A DNA stretch of 64,000 bases from JAGOUN01 sp040389005. GTDB lineage: Bacteria; Pseudomonadota; Gammaproteobacteria; JAGOUN01. The stretch is taken from positions 48,231-112,230 of the forward strand of contig JAZKAS010000014.1 in the NCBI GenBank assembly GCA_040389005.1, given 5' to 3'. Position numbers and translations under genes: made by a program. Of the stretch, positions 47,132-56,257 are shown in pieces. The stretch's first letter is position 1. Every line of letters starts with the position of its first letter. The notes below the pieces were generated by a model, which ran no database searches, was not told where the DNA came from, and was given only the letters and a program-made list of their open reading frames with translations.

Positions 47132-47144
47132 AAAACTTTTTACC

Positions 47145-47609
47145 TTAAAATGGAATATCATCATCAAACGAATCATTCGATCCTACGCTTTCTGGCATTT
47201 CTTGCGAACGCGATGAAGATTGTGAAGATGATGGTGCGTTGTAAGAAGAGCCACCGTTCGATGCGCCACCTTTGCCGTCAAGCATTTGCATTTCAGCAGC
47301 GACAATATCGGTTGAATATTTGTCAACACCGGTCGCTTTATCTTGCCATTTGCTGGTACGTAATTTACCTTCGATATAGACTTTCGCGCCCTTTTTAAGA
47401 TATTCAGCCGCGATTTCAGCCAAACGCCCGTACATCACGACACGGTGCCACTCGGTACGCTCTTGCATTTCGCCGGATTGTTTATCTTTCCAAGATTCAG
47501 AGGTTGCTAATGCAAGATTCGTAACTGCAGCGCCTTCAGGCGTATAGCGTGTTTCTGGATCGCGGCCTAAGTTACCGACGAGAATGACTTTATTAATACC
47601 CCTTGCCAT
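47145..47609 (-). CDS. ssb: Single-stranded DNA-binding protein
   Basis: The 154-residue OB-fold protein coats ssDNA in replication and repair. It starts MARGINKVILVGNLGRDPET. The upstream open frame is not used, as the canonical start is obvious. WHRVVMYGRLAEIAAEYLKKG is the core, followed by a Ser/Gly-rich linker and the acidic tip DDDIPF that recruits partners. It neighbours uvrA, as in many gammaproteobacteria. Confidence 0.96.
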   Translation of the reverse strand: MARGINKVILVGNLGRDPETRYTPEGAAVTNLALATSESWKDKQSGEMQERTEWHRVVMYGRLAEIAAEYLKKGAKVYIEGKLRTSKWQDKATGVDKYSTDIVAAEMQMLDGKGGASNGGSSYNAPSSSQSSSRSQEMPESVGSNDSFDDDIPF

Positions 47610-47629
47610 AGTGATGTTCCCCTCTATAG

Positions 47630-48980
47630 TTATTTTGAATTTATGCGAGATTGTAGCGTATCTACCGAACACAAGTCTTTATCAATTTTCAAATATACCA
47701 CACGTTCATCAGGACAAACGGCAGCATCGATGACGCCCGTGATAGTCAAACAGTGTTCACGAGTAAGATCAGGGTCTGTGAGCGGCAAAACGCAGGTGGA
47801 TAAATACCGTGGTTCCTGCATAAACCAAGATATCACTAACCAAATGAACAATAAAACAACATTGACGAATAGCACATCCGTCAAAGAATAATGCTGATAC
47901 ACCCAGCCGGATAAAATACCGCCGACAAAAATGCCAAGAAATTGGCTGGTCGCGTATACGCCCATTGCAGTACCTTTCAAACCTGCGGGTGCGACTTTAG
48001 AAACGAGTGATGGCTGCATGGCTTCTAACACACAAAATGCCGTGAAAAATAACCACAGAAACATGATCATGCCAATCATACTTTCTTGCATAATCCAGCA
48101 ACCTAATTCAGAGAGTGCTAACAAACCAATACTTAAAATAAAAATAAACTTAATACGACGCTTTACTTCCGCAATAATAATCATCGGCAAACTAGCAACA
48201 AATGCCAGAACAATCACGGGTAATGAAACCCTCCATTCAGAATGGCCTGTTACGCCCATCGCCTTAAACATGAGTGGCACAACGACAAACGTGCCTGTTA
48301 ATACCGCGTGTTGAATAAAAATCCCAATATTGAGTTGCGCTAATGTTTTATCCCATAAAATAGAAGGAAGCTGCGATAAACTCGGTTCAGTATCATGATG
48401 CACGGTCCAAGTTTTTTGCGTGGGCACTAATACTTGCAACAATACTATACCTGCAACTGCCAAACCCGCCNNNNNNNNNNAAAATACCTGAGACGCCGAC
48501 ATATTGATTGAGCAAAGGCCCAACCACCATTGCCACCGCAAAAGAAAGGCCAATCGTCATGCCGACAGAAGCCATGGCTTTAGTACGATGCTCTTCGCTC
48601 GTCACGTCGCATAATAACGCCATAGTCGCACTGGAAACTGCACCCGCGCCTTGAATGGCGCGACCGATCATCACACCGTAAATCGTATGAGAATACGCCG
48701 CAACAATACTCCCTATCGCAAAAATACATAAGCCCGCAATAATCACCGGCTTACGGCCTATTTTGTCAGAAACTAAGCCAAAAGGAATTTGTAAACAGGC
48801 TTGCGTGAAACCGTAAATGCCCAGTGTTAAACCAATCAAAAAAGGCGTAGTTGCGGGTAGTGTTTTTGCATAAACAGAAAAGACTGGGAGAATCATGAAT
48901 AACCCGAGCATTCGAAACGCATAAATTAATGCAAGACTGCTTGTAGCTTTTAATTCTTTTTTAGACATTTTAGTGATCAT
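47630..48980 (-). CDS. YajR-like MFS transporter (contains gap)
   Basis: This 12-helix transporter of about 450 residues has the motif FGLVSDKIGRKP (loop 2-3) and RAIQGAGAVSSA in helix 4. After the membrane part, the C-terminal ~65 residues (HCLTITGVIDAAVCPDERVV then YLKIDKDL) match the YAM ferredoxin-like domain of YajR. A 10-base N run (48471-48480) lies in helix 6-7 and breaks the frame nominally. The missing piece is about a few residues. ATG at 48980 has AGAG before it. An MFS-ssb-uvrA order is common in this class. Confidence 0.88.
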
Positions 48981-48990
48981 AAGCACTCTT

Positions 48991-49797
48991 TTAGCGATAA
49001 AAACAAGCGGCGTTCACTTGTGAAAGAATATAGTTAAAATATTCATTAGCCAACATTATATTCTCTGCAGACTCCATGTCACTAAAAAGCGTATATTCTT
49101 GTATTTTAGGTGGAATCGCATTCAAGTTAGTCATAATCCAATTGATTCTTTCCGCCATATTTGAAGGATATGCACGCAACCACATTAATTCATTCACATT
49201 GATGGCTCTTTCGATAACAGGAAGCACCTTCTCTGAAGTAATTATATTTGCCATAAAGTAAGGACTACGCTCAAGTGCTTTATCAATCAATTGTAAATTG
49301 TGGTGATTTTTTTCGTCACCTGAAAACAAATCCAACAAAGTAAATGCAAAAAAATCATCGCAATTTTCTAGATAAATTTCTGCTGCCGATTCAATAATTT
49401 GCAACCTTCCTTGAGCCTCATAAAAAGCAATCAAAGGAAAATAACGCTTCGCAAGCCGAATGACTTGAGCATCTATTTCTACAACGGTCAAAGTAAGTTT
49501 TGGAAAAAGTGTCAATAACAGTGTGACGCCAATTCCTGCGCCCAAACCTAGCACTAATGCTTTTTTATCAGGAAATAACCACGCAGCAATAATAAACCCA
49601 TATAAATAACGTGACGCAGAAACTGGGCCCGGCCCATCAAGCGTGCATGAAAAATCAGTAGCGTTAGGAATAGAAAAAGCTTGTCCTTCAATTTCGTCAT
49701 TAATTTTCATCAAACGAATAGCAGGGTTAACAGTTTCACAAATTGAAATTTTGCCGAAAAGGCCAGGAGATGATTCGAGAATTTTTTCGCCGTTCAT
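48991..49797 (-). CDS. Spermidine-synthase-like SAM-dependent methyltransferase
   Basis: The 268-residue protein has the nucleotide-binding loop ALVLGLGAGIGVTLLL (about residues 79-94) and an acidic strand VVEIDAQVIRLAKRYFP. A later LLDLFSGDEKN completes the polyamine-aminopropyltransferase-type Rossmann fold. N-terminal beta strands are present but the polyamine pocket motifs are not evident. It may therefore be a fused or degenerate relative rather than SpeE. It follows rplQ, with a strong hairpin in between, and ends ten bases before the MFS gene. Confidence 0.7.
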   Translation of the reverse strand: MNGEKILESSPGLFGKISICETVNPAIRLMKINDEIEGQAFSIPNATDFSCTLDGPGPVSASRYLYGFIIAAWLFPDKKALVLGLGAGIGVTLLLTLFPKLTLTVVEIDAQVIRLAKRYFPLIAFYEAQGRLQIIESAAEIYLENCDDFFAFTLLDLFSGDEKNHHNLQLIDKALERSPYFMANIITSEKVLPVIERAINVNELMWLRAYPSNMAERINWIMTNLNAIPPKIQEYTLFSDMESAENIMLANEYFNYILSQVNAACFYR

Positions 49798-49805
49798 TCT
49801 TGCAA

Positions 49806-49836
49806 GGTGGATTAAGCGTGATCGCTGTAATCCACC
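49806..49836. terminator. Perfect hairpin after rplQ
   Basis: GGTGGATTA pairs with TAATCCACC around an inner AGCG-ATCA-CGCT stem. It is placed between the rplQ stop and the next start, without a T-run. It may be an attenuator, an RNA-processing site, or a terminator. Confidence 0.5.
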
Positions 49837-49845
49837 AGACGAAGA

Positions 49846-50226
49846 TTATTCAGCAGCTAAGGGAGAATTCGGACGACCGACTAATTCAACATAAGCCATC
49901 GGCGCAGCATCACCTTGACGGTAGCCGCATTTTAGAATACGCAAATAACCACCAGGACGTTTTTCATAACGTGGGCCAAGTTCATTAAATAGCTTGGTCA
50001 CAACATCACGATCACGTACGCGTGCAAATGCCAAACGACGATGATGAAGTGAATCTTCTTTCGCAAGCGTAATTAATGGCTCAATCACTCGACGTAATTC
50101 TTTTGCTTTAATCAACGTTGTTTTAATCAATTCATGTTGAACAAGAGACGCAGCCATATTTTTAAACATTGCTTGTCTATGTGTACTTGTTCTTGAAAAT
50201 CTTCTACTTAATCTACGGTGTCTCAT
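49846..50226 (-). CDS. rplQ: 50S ribosomal protein L17
   Basis: The 126-residue large-subunit protein is near the exit tunnel. It starts MRHRRLSRRFSRTSTHRQAM and contains LRRVIEPLITLAKED and NELGPRYEKRPGGYLRI. It is the last gene of the alpha operon, 18 bases after rpoA. Length is normal. Confidence 0.97.
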   Translation of the reverse strand: MRHRRLSRRFSRTSTHRQAMFKNMAASLVQHELIKTTLIKAKELRRVIEPLITLAKEDSLHHRRLAFARVRDRDVVTKLFNELGPRYEKRPGGYLRILKCGYRQGDAAPMAYVELVGRPNSPLAAE

Positions 50227-50244
50227 AATTTATCCTTCGGGAAA

Positions 50245-51231
50245 TCACTTTTCTTCTAGGTCATATTTAGGAAAGGGCCAGTTATCAATACGCATGCCCA
50301 AACTTAAATCTTTTGTTGCCAATATAGATTTAATCTCATTTAAAGATTTTTTACCTAAATTAGGCGTTCTTAATAGATCACTTTCAGCACGCTGCACAAG
50401 ATCACCAATTAAATTGATGTGCTCAGCTTTAAGGCAATTCGCAGAACGAACTGTTAATTCTAAGTCATCAACAGGTCTTAACAATAAAGGATCAATCGCA
50501 TTAGCACCACGATCTTTTCTCATTGTTGGCTCTGCTTCTAAGTGCACAAAAGAAGATAGCTGTTGTTGCAAAATAGTCGCTGCTTTACGAATCGCTTCTT
50601 CTGGCTGAATAGTACCATTCGTTTCAATATCTAATACTAATTTATCTAAATCGGTACTTTGCTCAACACGCGCACGCTCTACTGAATAGGCGACTCGAGA
50701 AACAGGAGTAAAAATGGCATCTAAATTCAACACGCCAATTGCTTTACTTTCATCAGGATTCTCTGCCACCATCGCTTGGCGATAGCCACGGCCAGTTTCA
50801 ACTTTTAAACGCATTTTTAAATGTGCTTTATCACTTAAGTGAGCTAAAACCAAATCAGGGTTAACAATCTTAACATGCGAACCAGCTTGGATATCTGCCG
50901 CAGTAACAACACCAGGGCCTTTTTTATCAACCGATAAAAAAGCCTCAGAACGAGTTTCTAGTATAACTGCTAATTGTTTTAAGTTAAGAAGAAGATCTAC
51001 AACATCTTCTTGCACACCTTCAATCGTACCATACTCATGCAAAACACTTTCAATTTCTGCCTGTACTACCGCAGCACCCGGCATAGAAGAAAGTAAAATT
51101 CTTCTCAACGCATTACCTAGAGTATGACCAAAACCACGCTCAAACGGTTCCAATACGATTCGCGAATGAAAATTCGAAAGTTTTTCAACTTTAATTTCAC
51201 GAGGAGTCAAAAGATCAAGAGTTACGCTCAT
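50245..51231 (-). CDS. rpoA: RNA polymerase alpha subunit
   Basis: The 328-residue subunit has an N-terminal dimerisation domain (FHSRIVLEPFERGFGHTLGN, RRILLSSMPG). The C-terminal domain (about 250-310: DDLELTVRSANCLKAE, GDLVQRAESDLLRTPNLGKK) contacts UP elements and activators. It lies in the alpha operon between rpsD and rplQ. Confidence 0.98.
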   Translation of the reverse strand: MSVTLDLLTPREIKVEKLSNFHSRIVLEPFERGFGHTLGNALRRILLSSMPGAAVVQAEIESVLHEYGTIEGVQEDVVDLLLNLKQLAVILETRSEAFLSVDKKGPGVVTAADIQAGSHVKIVNPDLVLAHLSDKAHLKMRLKVETGRGYRQAMVAENPDESKAIGVLNLDAIFTPVSRVAYSVERARVEQSTDLDKLVLDIETNGTIQPEEAIRKAATILQQQLSSFVHLEAEPTMRKDRGANAIDPLLLRPVDDLELTVRSANCLKAEHINLIGDLVQRAESDLLRTPNLGKKSLNEIKSILATKDLSLGMRIDNWPFPKYDLEEK

Positions 51232-51258
51232 GAATGCCCACCTTTTCAGTTCAAATGT

Positions 51259-51882
51259 TTACTTAGAATAAAGCTCTACAATTAATTGCTCTTGAATATC
51301 AGGAGGCAATAAATCACGAGTAGGCGCTGCTTTAAAAGTTCCTTCCAATGCTGTTGTATCAACTGAAACCCAGCTGCAATCGGCGCGTTGTCCAGCAAGC
51401 TGTAAAGCTGCTTTAATTCTTCCTTGAGCCTTGCCTCTTTCACGTACAGCAACTGTATCCCCAGGATTCACTTGATGAGACGGAATATTGACACAATGGC
51501 CATTAAGTAAAATAGTCTTATGAGAAACCATTTGACGAGCTTCAGCACGTGTTGCTGCAAAGCCCATGCGATACACCACATTATCAAGACGCTTTTCAAG
51601 CAATCTCAAAAGATTATCGCCGGTAGAACCTTTTAATCGAGCCGCTTCTTCAAAGTATTTTCTGAATTGACGCTCAAGAACACCATACATACGTCTTACA
51701 ACCTGCTTTGCACGCAACTGCAAACCGTAATAACCAGGTTCACGAACACGTTTCAGGCCATGCTGACCCGGTGGAACATCTTTATTACACTTTGATTCAA
51801 GTGAACGCAAACCACTTTTTAAAGACATGTCCGCTTTAAGAGCTCGCTCAAGTTTGCATGTTGGACCAAGATACCTTGCCAT
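51259..51882 (-). CDS. rpsD: 30S ribosomal protein S4
   Basis: The 207-residue 16S assembly protein, usually also the autorepressor of the alpha operon, opens MARYLGPTCKLERALKADM. An S4 RNA-binding domain (RLDNVVYRMGFAATRAEARQ, HKTILLNGHCVNIPSHQV) lies in the second half. The full usual length is present. Confidence 0.97.
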   Translation of the reverse strand: MARYLGPTCKLERALKADMSLKSGLRSLESKCNKDVPPGQHGLKRVREPGYYGLQLRAKQVVRRMYGVLERQFRKYFEEAARLKGSTGDNLLRLLEKRLDNVVYRMGFAATRAEARQMVSHKTILLNGHCVNIPSHQVNPGDTVAVRERGKAQGRIKAALQLAGQRADCSWVSVDTTALEGTFKAAPTRDLLPPDIQEQLIVELYSK

Positions 51883-51894
51883 ATTAATCTACCC

Positions 51895-52260
51895 CTACAC
51901 CCTACGTTTTTTCTTACCACGGCAACCATTGTGCGGTATGCCAGTTGTGTCTTCGATTGAAAGAATCTTTAAACCTGCTGACTGCAATGATTTAATTGCA
52001 GCTTCACGGCCTAAACCTGCACCATTGACTTTAACATCAACTGCCTTAAGACCAAACTTATCAATAGCCATACCAGCCGCATCTTCAGCCGCTTTTCCTG
52101 CTGCAAATGGGGTGGATTTTCTTGATCCCTTAAAGCCACATTTAGAAGGGGTTGACCAACACATTGCGTTACCTTGACGATCAGCAATCATAACAATTGT
52201 ATTGTTAAAATGTGCGCTAATGGTCGCAATGCCTTCAGTAACTACTCTTTTTTCTGCCAT
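51895..52260 (-). CDS. rpsK: 30S ribosomal protein S11
   Basis: The 121-residue platform protein of the small subunit has ATISAHFNNTIVMIADRQGN, CGFKGSRKSTPFAA and a basic end GCRGKKKRRV. Length is normal. It is separated from rpsM by 50 bases that hold a dispersed repeat. Confidence 0.97.
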   Translation of the reverse strand: MAEKRVVTEGIATISAHFNNTIVMIADRQGNAMCWSTPSKCGFKGSRKSTPFAAGKAAEDAAGMAIDKFGLKAVDVKVNGAGLGREAAIKSLQSAGLKILSIEDTTGIPHNGCRGKKKRRV

Positions 52261-52280
52261 TTTTTAAACCTTACGCTAAT

Positions 52281-52307
52281 CGGGCAAACACAAGGCTTAC
52301 CCCTATA
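52281..52307. repeat. Dispersed short repeat between rpsM and rpsK
   Basis: The sequence cgggcaaacacaaggcttac then ccctata has the same layout as the elements at 22374 and 22897. It lies inside the alpha operon mRNA. Confidence 0.5.
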
Positions 52308-52310
52308 CTT

Positions 52311-52661
52311 TTATTTACGTTTCGCTTTACCCTTGCGAGTACGTGCATTTGTTTTTGTGCGCTGACCACGAACAGGCAAGCCTCTTCTGTGTCGAATGCC
52401 ACGATAAGAACCCAGATCGATCAACCGTTTGATATTCATTGCAATCTCGCGACGCAAATCCCCTTCAACTTGAAACTTGGCAACTTCAACTCGTAATGCC
52501 TCTAACTGTACTTCTGTCAAAGACAAAATTTTCATTTGAGGATCAATACCTGCCGCTTCACATATAGCGAGCGAGCGAGTAGGCCCGATTCCATAAATTG
52601 ATCTTAGTGCGATATTCGCATGTTTTTTGTCCGGGACATTAACCCCCGCAATACGTGCCAT
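52311..52661 (-). CDS. rpsM: 30S ribosomal protein S13
   Basis: The 116-residue head protein contacts tRNA and the intersubunit bridge. It starts MARIAGVNVPDKKHANIAL. The open frame extends 30 codons further upstream but with a non-ribosomal hydrophobic sequence, so the conserved start is used. The C-terminus RHRRGLPVRGQRTKTNARTR is normal. It heads the alpha operon. Confidence 0.97.
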   Translation of the reverse strand: MARIAGVNVPDKKHANIALRSIYGIGPTRSLAICEAAGIDPQMKILSLTEVQLEALRVEVAKFQVEGDLRREIAMNIKRLIDLGSYRGIRHRRGLPVRGQRTKTNARTRKGKAKRK

Positions 52662-52814
52662 TGACTCAACTCCTACACAACTGAAACTCAAAACCGAAAA
52701 GTACGCAAGGATACCGACATCATCCTCATAAATCAATAAAAAAAACAACAAAACTTCAAAGACAAAATTACAAAAGCTCTTTTAACTTATTGTTTATAAA
52801 GAGTTTTAGAAAAA

Positions 52815-52928
52815 TTATCCTTGTCGTTGTTTATGTTTTGGATCCGTACAAATCACCCAAACTCTACCTTTACGTTTAACAATTCTACATTCGCGACAAA
52901 ATCGTTTTACTGAAGGACGGACTTTCAT
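52815..52928 (-). CDS. rpmJ: 50S ribosomal protein L36
   Basis: This 37-residue protein is too short for usual ORF cut-offs. It reads MKVRPSVKRFCRECRIVKRK then GRVWVICTDPKHKQRQG. The zinc ligands C, C, C and H are present, so it is the zinc-binding form. It lies after secY, with a 153-base spacer before rpsM that has an AT-rich hairpin (near 52775-52810). Confidence 0.95.
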   Translation of the reverse strand: MKVRPSVKRFCRECRIVKRKGRVWVICTDPKHKQRQG

Positions 52929-52946
52929 AACTACTCTCCTCTAAAA

Positions 52947-52972
52947 AGGGCAAGCACAAACCTGCGCCCACA
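52947..52972. repeat. Dispersed short repeat between secY and rpmJ
   Basis: The sequence agggcaagcacaaacctgcg then cccaca is another degenerate copy of the GGGCAnGCACAA...GCCC type element, directly after the secY stop. Confidence 0.45.
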
Positions 52973-54148
52973 TTAAAATAAATTAAAGCCACCATTTTTT
53001 GTATTCGACTTCTTAAACAAAGACTCATACTGTAATGACATAAGATGTGCTTGCACTTGAGCAATAAAGTCCATGATAACAACCACAATAATCAACAACG
53101 AAGTACCACCAAAATAAAACGGCACATTGGCTGCTGTAATCATAAATTGAGGCAGCAAAGAAACCAAAGCGATATAACCTGCACCCACTAATGTCAAACG
53201 CGTCATAACTGTATCAATATAACGTGCTGTTTGTTCGCCCGGTCTAATTCCAGGAATAAACGCACCAGAACGCTTTAAATTATCAGCAGTATCTTTAGGA
53301 TTAAACACAACCGCAGTGTAAAAAAAGCAAAAGAAAACAACTGCAACTACAAAAATTAATAAATACAAAGGCTGTCCTGGTTGCAACCACAATGCTATCG
53401 CATTAAGCCAAGAATAACTACCGCCATTACCAAACCATGAAGCTAACGTGGCAGGAAATAAAATAATACTAGAGGCAAATATAGGCGGAATAACCCCTGC
53501 CATATTAATCTTTAAAGGCAAATGAGTTGATTGCGCAGCATACAATTTATTACCTTGTTGGCGTTTTGCATAATTAATGGTAATTCGCCTTTGCGCCCTT
53601 TCAACAAAAATCACAAAACCAGTTATTAATAATATCATAACGACAACAAGTAAAAGTGTAATTACTTGCATCTGACCTTGACGCACTTGTTCAAGTGTGC
53701 GACCAATTGCACTCGGTAAACCTGAGACAATTCCAGAAAAAATAATAAGAGAAATCCCGTTGCCAATACCCTTTTCAGTAATCTGCTCACCCAACCACAT
53801 AAGGAACATAGTCCCTGTAGTTAAAGTAATTGCGGCAATCAAATAAAACCCTACCGTTGGATTCAAGGCAATACCTTGCGCTGCCAACATTTTTGAAACA
53901 CCAATCGCTTGGAAAAAAGCTAAAAAAAGCGTCCCATAACGCGTATATTGATTAATCTTTCGCTGACCGGCTTCGCCTTCTTTTTTAATTTCTTCTAACG
54001 CAGGAACAACTGCGGTTAACAATTGAATAATAATCGATGCAGAGATATAGGGCATTACTCCAAGAGCAAACACCGTAAATCGACTTAACGCCCCGCCCGA
54101 AAACATATTAAAAAGTCCGATGATACCATTTTGCTGAGAATGAAAAAG
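52973..54148 (-). CDS. secY: Preprotein translocase SecY (5' end lost in gap)
   Basis: The 391 visible residues start at the gap with LFHSQQNGIIGLFNMFSGGA, the beginning of helix 1 plug region. They run through nine or more membrane helices to the end. Key stretches are ALGVMPYISASIIIQLLTAV, the cytoplasmic loop KEGEAGQRKINQYTRY and FNPKDTADNLKRSGAFIPGI. Full SecY is about 440 residues. The first ~50 residues and the start lie in the N run at 54149-54166, which must be larger than drawn. Confidence 0.96.
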   Translation of the reverse strand, partial: LFHSQQNGIIGLFNMFSGGALSRFTVFALGVMPYISASIIIQLLTAVVPALEEIKKEGEAGQRKINQYTRYGTLFLAFFQAIGVSKMLAAQGIALNPTVGFYLIAAITLTTGTMFLMWLGEQITEKGIGNGISLIIFSGIVSGLPSAIGRTLEQVRQGQMQVITLLLVVVMILLITGFVIFVERAQRRITINYAKRQQGNKLYAAQSTHLPLKINMAGVIPPIFASSIILFPATLASWFGNGGSYSWLNAIALWLQPGQPLYLLIFVVAVVFFCFFYTAVVFNPKDTADNLKRSGAFIPGIRPGEQTARYIDTVMTRLTLVGAGYIALVSLLPQFMITAANVPFYFGGTSLLIIVVVIMDFIAQVQAHLMSLQYESLFKKSNTKNGGFNLF

Positions 54149-54166
54149 NNNNNNNNNNNNNNNNNN
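54149..54166. other. Assembly gap hiding rplO end and secY start
   Basis: This is an 18-base N run. The visible edges are L15 residue ~130 and SecY residue ~50. By family lengths about 15 L15 codons, a spacer and ~50 SecY codons are missing, so some 200 bases or more. Confidence 0.9.
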
Positions 54167-54558
54167 ACGGATGCTGCCACACGGATACCTTTAAGCTTAA
54201 CTGCGCGTGTAATATCGCCTTGATTAAACACTTTAACAATACGAATTTTTGATTGAATCAAACCTTTTGCTTTTAAAAGCTCAAGTGTAATAAGTTCATC
54301 ACCTAAGTTATTCAAAACACTAGATCTTAATTCATCACTGCGCAATTGCTTTCTAGAAGTGAAACCAAATTTAGGTAAGCGACGTTGAATCGGCATTTGT
54401 CCGCCCTCAAAACCAACTTTATGAAAGCCACCTGCACGTGCTTTTTGACCTTTATGGCCACGACCACATGTCTTGCCTTTACCTGAACCAATGCCTCGAC
54501 CCACACGCTTATTATCTTTGCGAATATGAAGTGGGGCTATACTATTGAGATAACTCAT
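54167..54558 (-). CDS. rplO: 50S ribosomal protein L15 (3' end lost in gap)
   Basis: The visible 130 residues open MSYLNSIAPLHIRKDNKRVG and include RGIGSGKGKTCGRGHKGQKA then RAGGFHKVGFEGGQMPIQRR. The normal end (about 15 residues) is in the N run. It is located between rpmD and secY as expected in the spc operon. Confidence 0.95.
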
Positions 54559-54747
54559 TTATGCTTCCTCTACATTTAACATGTATCTTACTTTTGCGAT
54601 CAATCCACGCACGGTTGAACAATCTTGAAGAAGAACTTCATGATTAATTCTACGTAAACCCAAACCATTCACACATTCACGATCATGCTTTGAAGTTCCA
54701 TTAGTACTGCGCACTAATTTAATTTTAAGTTTCTTATTAGTCGTCAC
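54559..54747 (-). CDS. rpmD: 50S ribosomal protein L30
   Basis: The 62-residue small protein has KLKIKLVRSTNGTSKHDREC and LGLRRINHEVLLQD. The frame runs from an ATG five codons upstream, inside rpsE, but the GTG at 54747 is preferred. GGAGGA, the last codons of rpsE, sits seven bases before it, and it starts just after the rpsE stop. Confidence 0.92.
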   Translation of the reverse strand: MTTNKKLKIKLVRSTNGTSKHDRECVNGLGLRRINHEVLLQDCSTVRGLIAKVRYMLNVEEA

Positions 54748-54748
54748 T

Positions 54749-55264
54749 TTATTCTCCTCCACGCAATACTTCTTCTAAAGTCTTTCCACGTCTTTTAGCG
54801 ATTAGACGAGGCGATGCCATAGAAATTAAGCCATCGACAGCTGCGCGTACAACATTACCCGGTGTTGATGAGCCAATAATTTTAGCAGAAACGTTTTGTA
54901 TGCCTAATACTTCGAAAACAGCGCGCATTGCACCGCCTGCAATAATACCTGTACCTTCTGGAGCTGGCATCATAAGAACAGTCGTAGCACCATGTTTGCC
55001 AACAGCTTTGTAATGCAATGTTCCACCATTAAGATCAACTTTGCACATGCTTTTGCGCGCAGCTTCCATTGCTTTTTGAATAGCAACAGGCACTTCTAGC
55101 GCTTTACCACGGCCAAATCCTACTTTGCCTTTACCATCGCCAACGACGACAACTGCAGAAAAGCTAAATTTACGTCCACCCTTTACTACTTTTGCATTTC
55201 GATTAACAGCAACTAACTTTTCTCTAAAGCCGTCGCTACTTGTTGAAACATCATAACTTGCCAT
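54749..55264 (-). CDS. rpsE: 30S ribosomal protein S5
   Basis: The 171-residue decoding-fidelity protein has VNRNAKVVKGGRKFSFSAVV, GDGKGKVGFGRGKALEVPVA and KIIGSSTPGNVVRAA. The end RGGE supplies the ribosome-binding site for rpmD. Length is normal. Confidence 0.97.
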   Translation of the reverse strand: MASYDVSTSSDGFREKLVAVNRNAKVVKGGRKFSFSAVVVVGDGKGKVGFGRGKALEVPVAIQKAMEAARKSMCKVDLNGGTLHYKAVGKHGATTVLMMPAPEGTGIIAGGAMRAVFEVLGIQNVSAKIIGSSTPGNVVRAAVDGLISMASPRLIAKRRGKTLEEVLRGGE

Positions 55265-55279
55265 AATGAACCTTTCCTC

Positions 55280-55642
55280 TTAAAATTCTAAACCGCCACT
55301 TCTAGCAGCATCTGCCAAAGCCTTAACTCGACCATGGTATTTAAAACCTGAACGATCGAACGCAACTTTCTTAACACCTGCACTTATAGCACGTTCAGCC
55401 ACTAATTTTCCTACCGCAGTAGCTGCATCAATGTTACCTGTGCTCTTAAGACTACCACTTAATGTTTTCTCAAGTGTTGAAGCACTAGCAAGCGTTTTAC
55501 TTCCATCTTCAGAAATAACTTGAGCATAAATATGCTGAGAAGTGCGATGAATTGAAAGACGTACCACTCTCAACAAACGGATATGTCCGCGAGTTTTTTT
55601 GATTCGCCTAGCTCTCGCTTTTACTTTTCGCTTATTATCCAT
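55280..55642 (-). CDS. rplR: 50S ribosomal protein L18
   Basis: The 120-residue 5S-RNA binding protein has LRLLRV-type basic start, RLSIHRTSQHIYAQVISEDG and AFDRSGFKYHGRVKALADAA. Length is normal and the position between rplF and rpsE is conserved. Confidence 0.97.
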   Translation of the reverse strand: MDNKRKVKARARRIKKTRGHIRLLRVVRLSIHRTSQHIYAQVISEDGSKTLASASTLEKTLSGSLKSTGNIDAATAVGKLVAERAISAGVKKVAFDRSGFKYHGRVKALADAARSGGLEF

Positions 55643-55671
55643 TTCTTCACCTTACTTACTAAACTTACAAA

Positions 55672-56232
55672 TTACTTTTTCTTAGATTCTTTTCTACGAA
55701 CTACTTCGTCAGAATATCTAACCCCTTTACCTTTATAAGGCTCAGGCGGACGATATCCACGAATATTAGCTGAGACTTGACCCACCAATTGCTTATCAAT
55801 ACCTTTAACAAGGATAACCGTTGGCTCAGGTGTTTCAATTTTAATGCCTTCTGGCACAACAAAATTGACAGGATGGGAAAAACCGAGCGTTAGATTCAAA
55901 ACATCACCCTGCATTTGTGCACGATAACCGACACCAACTAACTGCAACTTTTTCTCAAAACCTTGCTGTACACCGACTACCATATTTTGCAAAAGAGCAC
56001 GAGTTGTACCTGAAATTGAAGCGGCCAAATGCTGCTGTTCTTTCTTCGGTTTTACAGAGGCATTATTGGCGACATGAATTTCGTTACCATCAATAGTTAC
56101 TGTAACAAATTGATTTAGCGAAGATTTAAGATCTCCCTTTGGGCCCTTAATATGGATGTTTTTATTATCATCCTGTAATTGTACGGTAACCCCTGAAGGA
56201 ATAATTACCGGCCTGCTTGCAATACGTGACAT
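55672..56232 (-). CDS. rplF: 50S ribosomal protein L6
   Basis: The 186-residue two-domain protein includes VTVQLQDDNKNIHIKGPKGD, a GVGYRAQMQGDVLNLTLGFS stretch and RPPEPYKGKGVRYSDEVVRR. It is slightly longer at the C-terminus (KESKKK tail) than E. coli L6. Confidence 0.97.
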   Translation of the reverse strand: MSRIASRPVIIPSGVTVQLQDDNKNIHIKGPKGDLKSSLNQFVTVTIDGNEIHVANNASVKPKKEQQHLAASISGTTRALLQNMVVGVQQGFEKKLQLVGVGYRAQMQGDVLNLTLGFSHPVNFVVPEGIKIETPEPTVILVKGIDKQLVGQVSANIRGYRPPEPYKGKGVRYSDEVVRRKESKKK

Positions 56233-56257
56233 TTGAAATTCCTTCCTTTATCTACTC

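Noticed and set aside
47610..47672. Upstream extension of ssb
   Set aside because: The 21 extra residues are not part of SSB; the conserved MARGINKV start is used.
52662..52751. Upstream extension of rpsM
   Set aside because: The 30 extra codons are hydrophobic and unlike S13; the conserved MARIAG start is used.
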